DNA from: RUG11237 sp045119215 | GTDB taxonomy: Bacteria; Bacillota; Clostridia; Lachnospirales; Lachnospiraceae | Direction of reading: 5' to 3' | DNA: 64,000 nucleotides | Assembly: GCA_045119215.1 (NCBI GenBank) | Contig: JBGVDD010000098.1 | Coordinates: forward strand, 1 to 64,000 | Part shown: positions 8,018 through 17,328 of the stretch, piece after piece | Numbering within the stretch: the first letter of the stretch is position 1 | Layout of the letters: each line of letters opens with the position of its first letter | Notes under the pieces: generated by a model | What the model was told of the DNA's origin: nothing | The model's input: only the letters and a program-made list of their open reading frames with translations | Database searches by the model: none | Program-made: the position numbers and the translations under genes

Positions 8018-8964
8018 GAAAAGAAAAAATTCTGGTTTTAATGTCAACATACAACGGAGAAAAGTACATCAGGGAGCAGATGGAGAGTATTTTGCAGCAG
8101 GAAGATGTAGATGTCCACTTACTGATAAGAGATGATGGTTCTAAGGATGGCACCCTGGAGATATTAAGGCAATATGAAGATTATAATAATGCAGAAGTGT
8201 ATCAGGGAAAAAACCTGGGAGCATGTCAAAGCTTTTTTGATTTGATCAAGAATGCTTCAGTGAAATATTCTTACTATGCCTTTGCGGATCAGGATGATGT
8301 GTGGCAAAAGGACAAGCTAAAGATAGCAATTCAAATGATTGAGGATGAAAATTCCATCCCTACATTATATTGTGGCAGCTACCAGCTGACAGATAGTGGG
8401 TTAAATGAATTACCTCAAAGGAGACCATCTCCTAAAAACATATCTTTTGGAAACGCCTTAATAGAATCAAATTGTACCGGATGCACAGCTGTCTTTAATA
8501 GAAAGTTATTAGAACTTTCAAAGCAGCAAATTCCAAAAGAAGCATATATGCATGACTGGTGGCTTTATCTTATGGCATCTGCTTTTGGCAAAGTAGTGTA
8601 TGATGAAACACCCCATATGATGTACCGACAGCATGAAAGTAATGTACTAGGTGGCAATAGGGGAAAAGTCAACCAGATAAAAAGGAGAATCAAAAATTTT
8701 AGTAATCTTTCTCATTATGTTCCCGCACAGTTAGAGGAATTTGAAAGAATATTTGAGAATCAATTGACAAAACATCAAAAGCACCTGATACATAGGGTGA
8801 CAAATCAAAATAGACTCCCATGGAAGCGGTTGGGAATCTTTCGGGAGAAAGAGATACGACGTAATAGCAGGGGGGATGATTTGGTTTATAAGGGGATGTT
8901 TTTGGTATGGAGAATTAGGAAACATGATAGAAATCAAATTGTGTCAAAAAATGTAGAAAAATGA
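8014..8964 (+). CDS. GT2 glycosyltransferase (rhamnosyltransferase-like)
   Basis: A 316-residue GT-A fold enzyme. It opens with V-L-M-S-T-Y-N-G-E-K-Y-I-R-E-Q and L-I-R-D-D-G-S-x-D-G-T, and D-Q-D-D-V-W near residues 92-97 gives the metal/nucleotide-binding D-x-D. The T-Y-N-G-x-x-Y-I-x-E-Q-x-x-S-I start is common among enzymes annotated as rhamnosyltransferases, but specificity cannot be proven. It overlaps the SDR-GT4 gene by ATGA and is the last gene before a possible internal promoter. Confidence 0.85.
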   Translation: MRKEKILVLMSTYNGEKYIREQMESILQQEDVDVHLLIRDDGSKDGTLEILRQYEDYNNAEVYQGKNLGACQSFFDLIKNASVKYSYYAFADQDDVWQKDKLKIAIQMIEDENSIPTLYCGSYQLTDSGLNELPQRRPSPKNISFGNALIESNCTGCTAVFNRKLLELSKQQIPKEAYMHDWWLYLMASAFGKVVYDETPHMMYRQHESNVLGGNRGKVNQIKRRIKNFSNLSHYVPAQLEEFERIFENQLTKHQKHLIHRVTNQNRLPWKRLGIFREKEIRRNSRGDDLVYKGMFLVWRIRKHDRNQIVSKNVEK

Positions 8965-8980
8965 AAAAATAGAATAAATC

Positions 8981-9009
8981 TTGTATTTGTATAAGATGCG
9001 TGATAAAAT
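8981..9009 (+). promoter_or_regulatory. Possible internal promoter of the export module
   Basis: TTGTAT (8981-8986) and TAAAAT (9004-9009) are separated by 17 bases in the 81-base gap before the HAD gene at 9046. Base composition becomes more A+T-rich from here, so the following module may have been acquired together with its own promoter. Both hexamers are imperfect, so this remains a candidate. Confidence 0.45.
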
Positions 9010-9045
9010 AGATTGGTTTAGGTTGTCTTTTAGAGGTGTGTTAAT

Positions 9046-10920
9046 GTGATAAGAGATAAGATGAAAGAACTAAAAGCGAAAATTCAGTGTGTAGATGTTG
9101 TGTCTTTTGATATGTATGACACATTGGTGTTTCGTTCATCTGGTGAGGCGGAGCATGTGTTTGATATTTTGGAGATACTTTCAGAAGGAAAGATAACAAA
9201 GAAAAAAAGGATGCTAATGCAAAGAAAGGCTTACCACTATATAAAAAGATCAAAAGGTTATCCACATCCGACTCTAAATGAAATATATGTACATGGAGGT
9301 GAAAATGAAAATTGTTTGAAATACGAAAGTGTGGAAAATAGAGTTGAAACAATTGTGGCCTATCCTAATATACATATGAAAGAACTTTTTGAATATGCAA
9401 AAAGCCTAGAAAAAAGGATAATAATTTCTTCCGATATGTACTTGGAGAAAGAGCAAATTATAAAAATATTAGAAAATTGTGGATTTGTAGGGTACAACAC
9501 CTTGTATTTGTCATCAGAAATTAAAAAAACGAAATATGCGGGAGATTTGTTTGAATACGTCATGGAAAAAGAGAATGTATCACCTGAAAAACTACTCCAT
9601 ATCGGTGACAATGAAAAATCAGATTATGAAATACCCAAAAAGCTAGGAATACAGACGTGGTTGTATGAAGAATGTAGTTTAGATGCTTTTGATAGTTTGT
9701 ATTATATACAAAATAGGATTCACCCTGAGGTTACAGAAGATAATGAGTTTTGGTATCGTTTGGGTTTTCAAGTAGGTGGTCCGCTGTATTTAGGTCTCAT
9801 TCAATGGATAAATGAGAAAAAATCAAAAATATATTGTTTATCGCGTGATGGTTTTGTTTTAGCAAAATTATTAAATGAAATAGAAGGAAAAGGTAAAGCG
9901 GAGTATATATATTCATCTAGAAGAGCATTATTGCTTCCTGCTATAAATCGCTTGGGAGAGGATGAACTTAATCTGTTGCCACCATACTCTTGCGGACAAT
10001 GTATAGGAGAAATTTTGGAATATCTGGGGTTTGACTTTATTACAGAAACAGATTTAAAAAAGCATGGTTTCAATGGATATGATTCAACCATTAATAATAA
10101 AACTGCTATATCACGGTTAAAACAGGTATATAAGGATAAAGAAAAAGAAATTTTACAAAAATGCACTGAAGAATTGGAAAATTTAAAACGATACTTTGAA
10201 ACGAAAAAAATCTGTAAAGAAAATAAAGAAATTTGTTTTTTCGATAGTGGTTGGAATGGAACTTCACAATACTTAATAAATGAGATATGTCATAACATTA
10301 ATAAACAAATGTCAGAAGATAAAATAGCAGGAAATAAATTTGTGTATGCAGGGATTAAAGATAATTCGAAAAGCAGGAAATTATTGAAAGATTCTTTGTA
10401 TGATAGTTTTTTTAGTGAAGTTTATTCAGGGAAAGAACTAAATAGAATATTGCAGGCAGCGGCAGTATTGGAACTATTTTTTACAGAAGATGCTGCACCT
10501 TTGAAAAGATATGGCTCAGAAAACTTGGAATTTGAACCATATACAAAGCGAAAATATGTTATGTATATTAATCAAGGGATTGAAGATTGTGTCAAGTTTA
10601 ATATAGATTTGTTTAAAAGTATGCCAAAAGATATAATGAAGAAAATGGCATTGTATAATATAGAAAGATTACTTTTGCATCCTACAAAAGAAGAAGCAAA
10701 AAAAATTGGAAACATTGAAAATATAGATAGTATATCTGCAAGTAATACAATGAAAAAATACATAGCCAAAATAGAAAGAGATACGTTAAAGAAAAATATT
10801 TTTTTGGATATTTATTGGGAAAAAGGAATATATGCACATCCTGATAATCTTTGGTATATTAAAGTGTTTGTGCACTTAAGGCAATGGCTTGTAAAAATAA
10901 AAAATAGAAAAAAATGTTGA
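9046..10920 (+). CDS. HAD-superfamily protein of COG5610 type
   Basis: A 624-residue protein. Residues 15-220 are a HAD domain: S-F-D-M-Y-D-T-L-V-F as motif I, I-I-I-S-S-D-M-Y-L as motif II, and H-I-G-D-N-E-K-S-D as motif IV. Residues 225-624 are a poorly characterised domain with L-S-R-D-G-F-V-L, Y-S-S-R-R-A and F-F-D-S-G-W-N-G; matching motifs occur in the C-terminal third of the protein at 14122. The GTG start at 9046 has AGAGGTG eight bases upstream. Proteins of this build are known from capsule and O-antigen clusters without a proven reaction. It lacks the GT2 domain of its paralogue. The coding sequence is strikingly A+T-rich. Confidence 0.72.
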   Translation: MIRDKMKELKAKIQCVDVVSFDMYDTLVFRSSGEAEHVFDILEILSEGKITKKKRMLMQRKAYHYIKRSKGYPHPTLNEIYVHGGENENCLKYESVENRVETIVAYPNIHMKELFEYAKSLEKRIIISSDMYLEKEQIIKILENCGFVGYNTLYLSSEIKKTKYAGDLFEYVMEKENVSPEKLLHIGDNEKSDYEIPKKLGIQTWLYEECSLDAFDSLYYIQNRIHPEVTEDNEFWYRLGFQVGGPLYLGLIQWINEKKSKIYCLSRDGFVLAKLLNEIEGKGKAEYIYSSRRALLLPAINRLGEDELNLLPPYSCGQCIGEILEYLGFDFITETDLKKHGFNGYDSTINNKTAISRLKQVYKDKEKEILQKCTEELENLKRYFETKKICKENKEICFFDSGWNGTSQYLINEICHNINKQMSEDKIAGNKFVYAGIKDNSKSRKLLKDSLYDSFFSEVYSGKELNRILQAAAVLELFFTEDAAPLKRYGSENLEFEPYTKRKYVMYINQGIEDCVKFNIDLFKSMPKDIMKKMALYNIERLLLHPTKEEAKKIGNIENIDSISASNTMKKYIAKIERDTLKKNIFLDIYWEKGIYAHPDNLWYIKVFVHLRQWLVKIKNRKKC

Positions 10921-10938
10921 AATAAGAGAGGAAAAGAT

Positions 10939-11709
10939 ATGGAACAATTTCAGATGATAATGAGATTAGCAAAAAATGATTTTAAGGCAAAATATTCTGC
11001 CTCTATACTAGGTATTCTCTGGGCATTTGTACAACCTATAGTCACGATACTGGTATTTTGGTATGTATTTCAGATGGGATTTAAGTCGGCACCGGTGGAT
11101 AATATGCCATATATTTTATGGTTTATAGTTGCTTATGTGCCGTGGATTTATTTTAGTGATATTCTTAACTTTGGAGTAAATGCGTTAGTTGATTATAACT
11201 ACTTGGTGAAAAAAGTTAAATTTCAGGTGCAATGGTTGCCTGTGATTCGTATTATTTCATCGCTTTTTGTACATATCTTTTTTATCTTCTTTATCTTTTT
11301 TATGTTTTGGTGTTACGATTATAAGATATCAATTTATTGTGTACAGGCGCTTTACTATACTTTTGCAGCAACAGTTCTGGGCTGGGGAATTATTATGTTA
11401 TTTTCAGCTTTATCCACATTTTTTAAAGATATTGCACAGATTGTGTCAATTATTTTGCAAATTGGATTTTGGGCAACCCCTATTTTTTGGAATATTGACA
11501 CCATTGAAAGTGAATCGGTAAGAAAAGCCTTAGAATTTAATCCACTTTATTATATTGTAATTGGCTATCGAGAAAGCTTTATTTATGACACACCTTTCTG
11601 GAAACATCCAGGACAGACAGCATACTTTTGGATTTTCACATTGTTTGTTTGTTTCTTTGGCTGGAGAACATTCAAAAAATTACGTCCACATTTTGCAGAT
11701 GAGTTATAA
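10939..11709 (+). CDS. wzm: Polysaccharide ABC exporter, membrane subunit
   Basis: A 256-residue ABC-2 type permease with about six hydrophobic segments and the F-K-A-K-Y-S-A-S-I-L-G-I-L-W-A-F-V-Q-P start typical of Wzm/TagG/KpsM export subunits. GAGAGGAAAAG precedes the ATG. It lies 12 bases before its ATPase partner. Together they should flip or export a complete undecaprenyl-linked glycan across the membrane. Teichoic-acid export (TagG) is the main alternative, but the neighbouring genes favour a glycan. Confidence 0.88.
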   Translation: MEQFQMIMRLAKNDFKAKYSASILGILWAFVQPIVTILVFWYVFQMGFKSAPVDNMPYILWFIVAYVPWIYFSDILNFGVNALVDYNYLVKKVKFQVQWLPVIRIISSLFVHIFFIFFIFFMFWCYDYKISIYCVQALYYTFAATVLGWGIIMLFSALSTFFKDIAQIVSIILQIGFWATPIFWNIDTIESESVRKALEFNPLYYIVIGYRESFIYDTPFWKHPGQTAYFWIFTLFVCFFGWRTFKKLRPHFADEL

Positions 11710-11721
11710 GAGGAGAAAACC

Positions 11722-12984
11722 ATGAAAGCGATCAGTATTAGAAACCTAAAAAAAGTATATTCATTATATGGTTCAAGAATGAACAAGTTAAAGGAAGCAT
11801 TTTCAATTACAGGGAAAAAGTATCATGACGATTTTTATGCTCTAAAGGGTATAAGTTTCGATGTGGAGAAGGGAGAATGTGTAGGAATTATCGGATTGAA
11901 TGGTTCAGGGAAATCTACACTATTAAAAATTCTCACAGAAGTTATCACCCAGTCAGAAGGTGAAGTAGAAATCAATGGTAAAGTATCTGCTTTATTGGAG
12001 TTGGGAGCTGGTTTTAATCCTGAGTATAGTGGATTGGAAAATATATATTTAAATACTATGCTTATGGGATACAGCAGAAAAGAGACGGATGAAAAGTTGG
12101 AACAAATTCTTGAGTTTGCAGACATTGGAGATTTTATTCATCAGCCTGTAAAAGTGTATTCCTCTGGTATGTTTGTCCGCCTTGCTTTTGCTATTGCGAT
12201 TACCATAGATCCGGATATTTTGATTATTGATGAAGCATTAAGTGTTGGAGATGTATTTTTCCAGCAAAAATGTTATAAGAAAATTAAAGAATTTGCAGGG
12301 AAATCTACAGTTTTGATTGTATCCCACGATTTGAATGCAATCACAAAATTCTGTAATAGGATTATAGTGATGAATTTCGGAGAAATTGTGTATGATGGTG
12401 ATCCGACCGAGGCAATTACTCAGTATTTTAAAATCAAACAGGGGCAAGCGAGAGAAAAGAAGGTAACTGGAAAGACAGCAGAAATTGCAGAATTAAAAGA
12501 CTTTAAAACCCCAGATACGGATAAATACAGTGGAAAATTAGATGTTACTATTGAAAAATATTATTATGATATTGGTGGGGTACCATTTGGTGAAAGCTGT
12601 GAAAAAGATGACGAGGTCAATGTGTCATTATTGATTCGAAGTGAGCGTGAAATTGAAGATATTATTTTTGGTTATCAGGTACGTGATAAATATGGGAATG
12701 AAGTTTTTGGAGAAACTTCCCTAACCTCGAAAGTGGAACAGTATCCATTACCAAAAGGATTGAGTATGGTTACATATAAGTTTACTTGGCCGGAAGTAAG
12801 GGAAGGGGATTATTTTGTGACACTTGGTGTTGGCGAAGGAAGTGAAGTTTTGAATCAGGTAGAGCAGTGTTGGATTAATAATGCAATTCATGTGGTGGAA
12901 ACAACCCATGGAAAAACAATTTATGGTATCTTCAATCATGAAATGGAAGAATTTAAGATTGAGAGTTTGGAGGAGGAAAAGTAA
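11722..12984 (+). CDS. wzt: Polysaccharide ABC exporter ATPase with C-terminal carbohydrate-binding domain
   Basis: A 420-residue protein. The ATPase half has Walker A G-L-N-G-S-G-K-S-T near residues 57-65, signature Y-S-S-G-M near 145, Walker B D-I-L-I-I-D-E-A near 165 and switch His V-S-H-D. Residues 260-410 form an extra beta-rich domain like Wzt-C, which in E. coli O8/O9a and Raoultella binds the non-reducing end of the polymer. Teichoic acid TagH has a different extension. The domain implies that export depends on a recognised chain end, and the methyltransferase gene follows one base after the stop. Confidence 0.88.
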   Translation: MKAISIRNLKKVYSLYGSRMNKLKEAFSITGKKYHDDFYALKGISFDVEKGECVGIIGLNGSGKSTLLKILTEVITQSEGEVEINGKVSALLELGAGFNPEYSGLENIYLNTMLMGYSRKETDEKLEQILEFADIGDFIHQPVKVYSSGMFVRLAFAIAITIDPDILIIDEALSVGDVFFQQKCYKKIKEFAGKSTVLIVSHDLNAITKFCNRIIVMNFGEIVYDGDPTEAITQYFKIKQGQAREKKVTGKTAEIAELKDFKTPDTDKYSGKLDVTIEKYYYDIGGVPFGESCEKDDEVNVSLLIRSEREIEDIIFGYQVRDKYGNEVFGETSLTSKVEQYPLPKGLSMVTYKFTWPEVREGDYFVTLGVGEGSEVLNQVEQCWINNAIHVVETTHGKTIYGIFNHEMEEFKIESLEEEK

Positions 12985-12985
12985 A

Positions 12986-14113
12986 ATGAAAAAGGAATGG
13001 AAATACTCAAACAAAGAGTTTGTTGCGGACAAATATAATGACACTTTGTTGAAATATTCACCTTGGTCTGGACATAGAAATTTTGGATATGATTTAATTA
13101 ATTATTATGAGCCAGAAGTACTGGTGGAATTAGGAAGCTTTTATGGATGCTCGGCATTTGCATTTATGCAGTCAATGAAAGAAAATAATTTAAACACAAC
13201 ATTTTATCCGATAGATTTATGGGAAGCAATGGATACCTATACAATACATGACTATGAGCAGGATGTATATGGATTTTTTTCCAAAATTAAAGAGGCAGAA
13301 TTTGATTCTTTGAACGTTCATATGTTAAAAATGACTTTTGATGATGCACTAGAAAAGTTTGAAGATAAATCTATTGATTTATTGCACATTGACGGTTCGC
13401 ATGCTTATGAAGATGTGAAGCATGATTTTGAAACATGGAAGTGTAAATTAAAAGAGGATGCCATTGTAATATTTCATGATATAAGTGATCAGTTGCTTTA
13501 TGGTGAAACATTAGGGTCCTGCAAATATTGGAATGAGCTTAAAGAACAATATGATTATACCACAGAGGTTAGATACAGCTGGGGCTTGGGAATACTTTTC
13601 CTTTCAAAATCAAAGTATGAGGATTTTTGTACTAAAGTTGACTTAAGCTATTATATAAAATTAAATGAAAATGACGCAACAGATTTTAAGGATAAAATCA
13701 GAAAAGACTATTTCAAATTATTGGATAATGCCAAGTGGATAGAATCTTTACAGAGGGATAAAGAGGTTCTAGAAGAGGACAATAAGAGATTACTTCATGA
13801 AATAGAAGATGTAAAGAAGTCTTATGAAAAAGGATTTGCAGAAAAAGAGGCTTATATATCTGAATTGAAGGAAATGCTTGATATTAGAGACAGAGACAAA
13901 GCATCATTGCAAGATGATTATGAGAAGACAATTCAAGGGAAAGAAAATTATATCGAAGAACTTAAAAAGGCAATAGCAGATTATCAAGAAGAATTATCCC
14001 GTACGATTAGTGCATATGAAGCTGAAAATAAAAATATTAAACAGGCCTATGAGGCAACCATTCAGGAAAAAGATGGGTATATTGAAGAACTAGAAAATCG
14101 TAAGAAAAAATAG
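12986..14113 (+). CDS. SAM-dependent methyltransferase with long C-terminal coiled coil (candidate chain terminator)
   Basis: A 375-residue protein from the ATG at 12986, whose ribosome site GGAGGAAAAG lies inside the Wzt end. Residues 1-235 resemble a class I methyltransferase of the Methyltransf_24 type: L-V-E-L-G-S-F-Y-G-C-S near 45-56 for SAM, L-L-H-I-D-G-S-H-A-Y-E-D near 131-142, and a later H-D-I. Residues about 245-375 are continuous heptad-like coiled coil with repeated (E/K)-x-Y-I-x-E-L-K/E units. This architecture beside Wzm/Wzt-C recalls WbdD of E. coli O9a, a capping methyltransferase/kinase whose coiled coil sets chain length. No kinase domain is visible here. The capping role is inferred from context. 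Confidence 0.7.
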   Translation: MKKEWKYSNKEFVADKYNDTLLKYSPWSGHRNFGYDLINYYEPEVLVELGSFYGCSAFAFMQSMKENNLNTTFYPIDLWEAMDTYTIHDYEQDVYGFFSKIKEAEFDSLNVHMLKMTFDDALEKFEDKSIDLLHIDGSHAYEDVKHDFETWKCKLKEDAIVIFHDISDQLLYGETLGSCKYWNELKEQYDYTTEVRYSWGLGILFLSKSKYEDFCTKVDLSYYIKLNENDATDFKDKIRKDYFKLLDNAKWIESLQRDKEVLEEDNKRLLHEIEDVKKSYEKGFAEKEAYISELKEMLDIRDRDKASLQDDYEKTIQGKENYIEELKKAIADYQEELSRTISAYEAENKNIKQAYEATIQEKDGYIEELENRKKK

Positions 14114-14121
14114 AGGGTATT

Positions 14122-17100
14122 ATGGATAGACGAATTAATAAAGGTGAAATTAAGTTATCGATTGTTATGCCAGTTTACAATACGGAACAATACTTTAAAA
14201 GAAGTTTGGAAAGCGTATTAAAGCAGACATATAAAAATTTAGAGGTAATCGTAGTAGATGATTGTTCACCTGGAAATATTAAAGAACTGGTACAACAATA
14301 TATAGATAAAGATTCCAGAGTGAAACTGGTATCTCATGAAAAAAACAAAGGATTGTTTCGGGCTAGAATGTCAGGAGCAGCTCTGGCAACAGGAGATTTT
14401 ATCGCATTTATTGACAGTGATGATTATGTATCTTGTGATTTTTATCACACCCTTTTAGAAGCAGCCTTAAGTAAGGGAGCGGATATAGCCATTGGAAAAA
14501 CAGTATTTCAGAATGAAAATGGTTCTAAATACATTCGAAATTATCATGATGCATGTTTTGAGTTCGATAAAATTCAGGGTGAAGAGATAAGAGAACGATT
14601 TTTTGGTCAGAAGGGCTTATGTTATTCATGGCATACGATTTGGAATAAAATATATAGTAAAAAATTGTGGGATCAATGTTATCCATATTATGAGAAAATT
14701 CAAAGTCATGTGATTATGACAGAGGATATTGCATATTCCACAGTATTGTTTTATTTTGCAAATATAGTAACTGCTGTAGAGAACGATGCATATTTTTACT
14801 GTGCAAATGAGAATGCTTCAACTAACACAGATAAGGTAACATACTCTAAATTCGAAAAAAATATGTCTGATATTAAAACAGTATTTGACTTTGCAGAAAA
14901 TTTTCTGAAGGAAGTAAGTGCTGAGCAAAAGATACAGAATAATTTTCATGAGTTTCGGAAGTACTATGCCCGTTTGTGGAGACATATGCCAATGTATCTG
15001 ATGCAAGGGACAGACAGTAAAAAAGGGTTTGAAGTGGTAAAGGAATTTTGTCCAGATGAAGAAGGGTGCTTAACAAAGGATGATTCCTTTTTCGAGACAA
15101 TTACCACAGAATGGAGAGGTGGATTAGAAAGTTTCAAAGATAAAATTGCAGAGTCAAAAGATCTGTATGTAAGCTTTGATATTTTTGATACTTTGATAAA
15201 TCGTCCTTTTTACGAACCAACAGATTTATTTCGCTTGATGGATAAAGATTTTGAAGAATTGGTAGATCCTACACTTGATTTTAAGAAAATCAGAATGGAA
15301 TCAGAAGCGTATGCTAGAAACAAATACGGAAAACTTCATCCAGAATGGGAAGACATTACCATTGATGATATCTATGACTCTATGAGTGAATACTATAGCA
15401 TTTCAAAAGATATTACAGATAAATTAAAGGTAAGAGAACGTGAATTGGAATTACAGTTCTGTGGAATCAGAAAAGCTGGAAAAGAATTATTTGAGGTAGC
15501 AAAACTTACAGGGAAGAAGATTTTAATTGTATCGGATATGTACTTAGATATGGAAATTATCGAGAATATATTACAAAAGAATGGATATGAAGGATATGAA
15601 AAGTTATATTTATCCTCAGAACTTCATTTGACAAAAAATACAGGTCATATTTTTGAATATGTGAAAAAAGATTTGGGAGTCGGTGAAAAACAACATATCT
15701 ACCATTTCGGAGATACATGGCAGAATGACTATGTGAATGCGGAGAAAGCAGGATTCAGTCCATTGTTCTTGCCTAAGGCTAAGGAAGTCTTTGAAAATAT
15801 GATTCAAGGAGTAGAGACAAATGCTTGTGCTTTTATTGGAGATAATGTGACCGGAATCATTGTAAATAGAGAGGAAATGAACAAGTCCATAGGACTGGGC
15901 TGTATGAAAGCTATGGTATACAATAGATATTTTGACAATCCGTATCGTAGCTTTAATAAAGAGACAGATTTTAATTTGGATCCCAATTTTATTGGATATT
16001 ATGCTTTGGGGATGCATATGGTAGGGCTTGCTACCTGGGTAATAGAAGAGTGTGGAAAGAGAAATATTGATACAATTCATTTTCTGGCTCGTGATGGATA
16101 TTTACTGATGAAAGCTTACGATATACTGACTACAGGCAGAAAAGATTTGCCGAAATCGAATTATTTATATGCTTCCAGAAAATCAGTTATGTCAGGAATG
16201 GTGCGTTCGAAACAAGGTTTCTATAATCTTCCGGTAGAATTTCGAAATCACTCTCCTAAGACTCTGATGAAAATATTGAAGTTTGCATATGCGGAACGAG
16301 ATGAAAAGGAACTAGAGAACCTGATTAAAAAAGCAGGGTTTAATTATAATAAGGTATTTACTGAGCAGAATGAGTATCATGCTTTTATTGAATTCTTTTT
16401 AAGAGAACTATATAGCGAAGATATTTTTGAGAAAAATCAAAGATTGGCAGGTAGTTATTACTCTGTGATAAAGGAGAACGATATTGCATTTGATATGGGG
16501 TATAGTGGCAGAATTCAGGAAGCGATTTCGTATCTTGTGGGACGAGGTGTCGATGTTCTATTTGTTCATAGTGACAATAATACATCTCCTAAGATGCAAC
16601 GAATTGGAAAATATAAGATTACAAATTACTATGATTTTATACCATATGTGTCAGGACTTTTAAGAGAGCATCTATTGTCAGATTTTGGTGCTTCCTGTAG
16701 TGGATTTGAAGAAGAGAATGGCATGGTAAAAATGCTGATGGAAACAGAAGAAAAGTGTTATCCGGATATGTTTATTATAGAAACTATTCAAAGAAGTGCG
16801 CTAGAGTTTGTGGCAGATTTCAGGGAATTGTTTAAGGATTATCTGGGATATATTCCATTCAGAGTAAATGAAGTGTCCATGCCGTTTGAGGGATTTATAC
16901 GAAATTCTAAGTATTATGATAGAAAAATATTTTCAAGTTCTTATTTTGAAGATATGGTATATGGTGCTTCAAGTCAGATTAATATTGAGGATTTTATTAA
17001 TCGTACGATTCCTTATATGGAATATCAACCAGGAGTGGAGCAAAAGAATCTGGTTCAAACATTAGAAGGAAGGTCTATTGTGACGAAGGCTGTAGTTTGT

Positions 17101-17205
17101 TTCCTCATGGATAGGGATTTGTTTAAGGAAATTATTAGAATTAAACTTTTGAGACACCCAAAGCTATTTGGGGCGGCGAGAAAAATTTGGAGACGATTAA
17201 GATGA
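14122..17205 (+). CDS. GT2 glycosyltransferase fused to a COG5610-type HAD module
   Basis: A 1027-residue protein. Residues 1-330 form a GT2 domain: S-I-V-M-P-V-Y-N-T-E, V-V-D-D-C-S and F-I-D-S-D-D-Y-V. Residues about 345-560 form a HAD domain: S-F-D-I-F-D-T-L-I, I-V-S-D-M-Y-L and F-G-D-T-W. Residues about 600-1027 form the uncharacterised domain shared with the 9046 protein (L-A-R-D-G-Y-L-L, Y-A-S-R-K-S, F-D-M-G-Y-S-G). An AGAGGG site precedes the ATG. The fusion implies that the HAD/C-terminal module acts on the same glycan or lipid-linked intermediate as the GT. The specific reaction is not known. Confidence 0.78.
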   Translation: MDRRINKGEIKLSIVMPVYNTEQYFKRSLESVLKQTYKNLEVIVVDDCSPGNIKELVQQYIDKDSRVKLVSHEKNKGLFRARMSGAALATGDFIAFIDSDDYVSCDFYHTLLEAALSKGADIAIGKTVFQNENGSKYIRNYHDACFEFDKIQGEEIRERFFGQKGLCYSWHTIWNKIYSKKLWDQCYPYYEKIQSHVIMTEDIAYSTVLFYFANIVTAVENDAYFYCANENASTNTDKVTYSKFEKNMSDIKTVFDFAENFLKEVSAEQKIQNNFHEFRKYYARLWRHMPMYLMQGTDSKKGFEVVKEFCPDEEGCLTKDDSFFETITTEWRGGLESFKDKIAESKDLYVSFDIFDTLINRPFYEPTDLFRLMDKDFEELVDPTLDFKKIRMESEAYARNKYGKLHPEWEDITIDDIYDSMSEYYSISKDITDKLKVRERELELQFCGIRKAGKELFEVAKLTGKKILIVSDMYLDMEIIENILQKNGYEGYEKLYLSSELHLTKNTGHIFEYVKKDLGVGEKQHIYHFGDTWQNDYVNAEKAGFSPLFLPKAKEVFENMIQGVETNACAFIGDNVTGIIVNREEMNKSIGLGCMKAMVYNRYFDNPYRSFNKETDFNLDPNFIGYYALGMHMVGLATWVIEECGKRNIDTIHFLARDGYLLMKAYDILTTGRKDLPKSNYLYASRKSVMSGMVRSKQGFYNLPVEFRNHSPKTLMKILKFAYAERDEKELENLIKKAGFNYNKVFTEQNEYHAFIEFFLRELYSEDIFEKNQRLAGSYYSVIKENDIAFDMGYSGRIQEAISYLVGRGVDVLFVHSDNNTSPKMQRIGKYKITNYYDFIPYVSGLLREHLLSDFGASCSGFEEENGMVKMLMETEEKCYPDMFIIETIQRSALEFVADFRELFKDYLGYIPFRVNEVSMPFEGFIRNSKYYDRKIFSSSYFEDMVYGASSQINIEDFINRTIPYMEYQPGVEQKNLVQTLEGRSIVTKAVVCFLMDRDLFKEIIRIKLLRHPKLFGAARKIWRRLR

Positions 17206-17250
17206 CTTAAATCAGAAGCTTTTGTACTGCATGAAAATAGTGTGAAATGA

Positions 17251-17328
17251 GGAAAACAGAGAATGAAAATTTTAGGAAATAAATTACATAGGAAACAGAG
17301 AATGAAAATTTTTGAAGATAAATTATTT
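17251..17328 (+). repeat. Tandem 39-bp duplication around a start codon
   Basis: GGAAAACAGAGAATGAAAAT at 17251-17270 is followed 39 bases later by GGAAACAGAGAATGAAAATT. The remaining parts of the units also match, apart from a few substitutions. The duplication gives two ATG codons (17263 and 17302) in the same frame, thirteen codons apart, each with the same upstream context. It extends the N-terminus of the next protein with a near-repeat (M-K-I-L-G-N-K-L then M-K-I-F-E-D-K-L). Confidence 0.8.
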
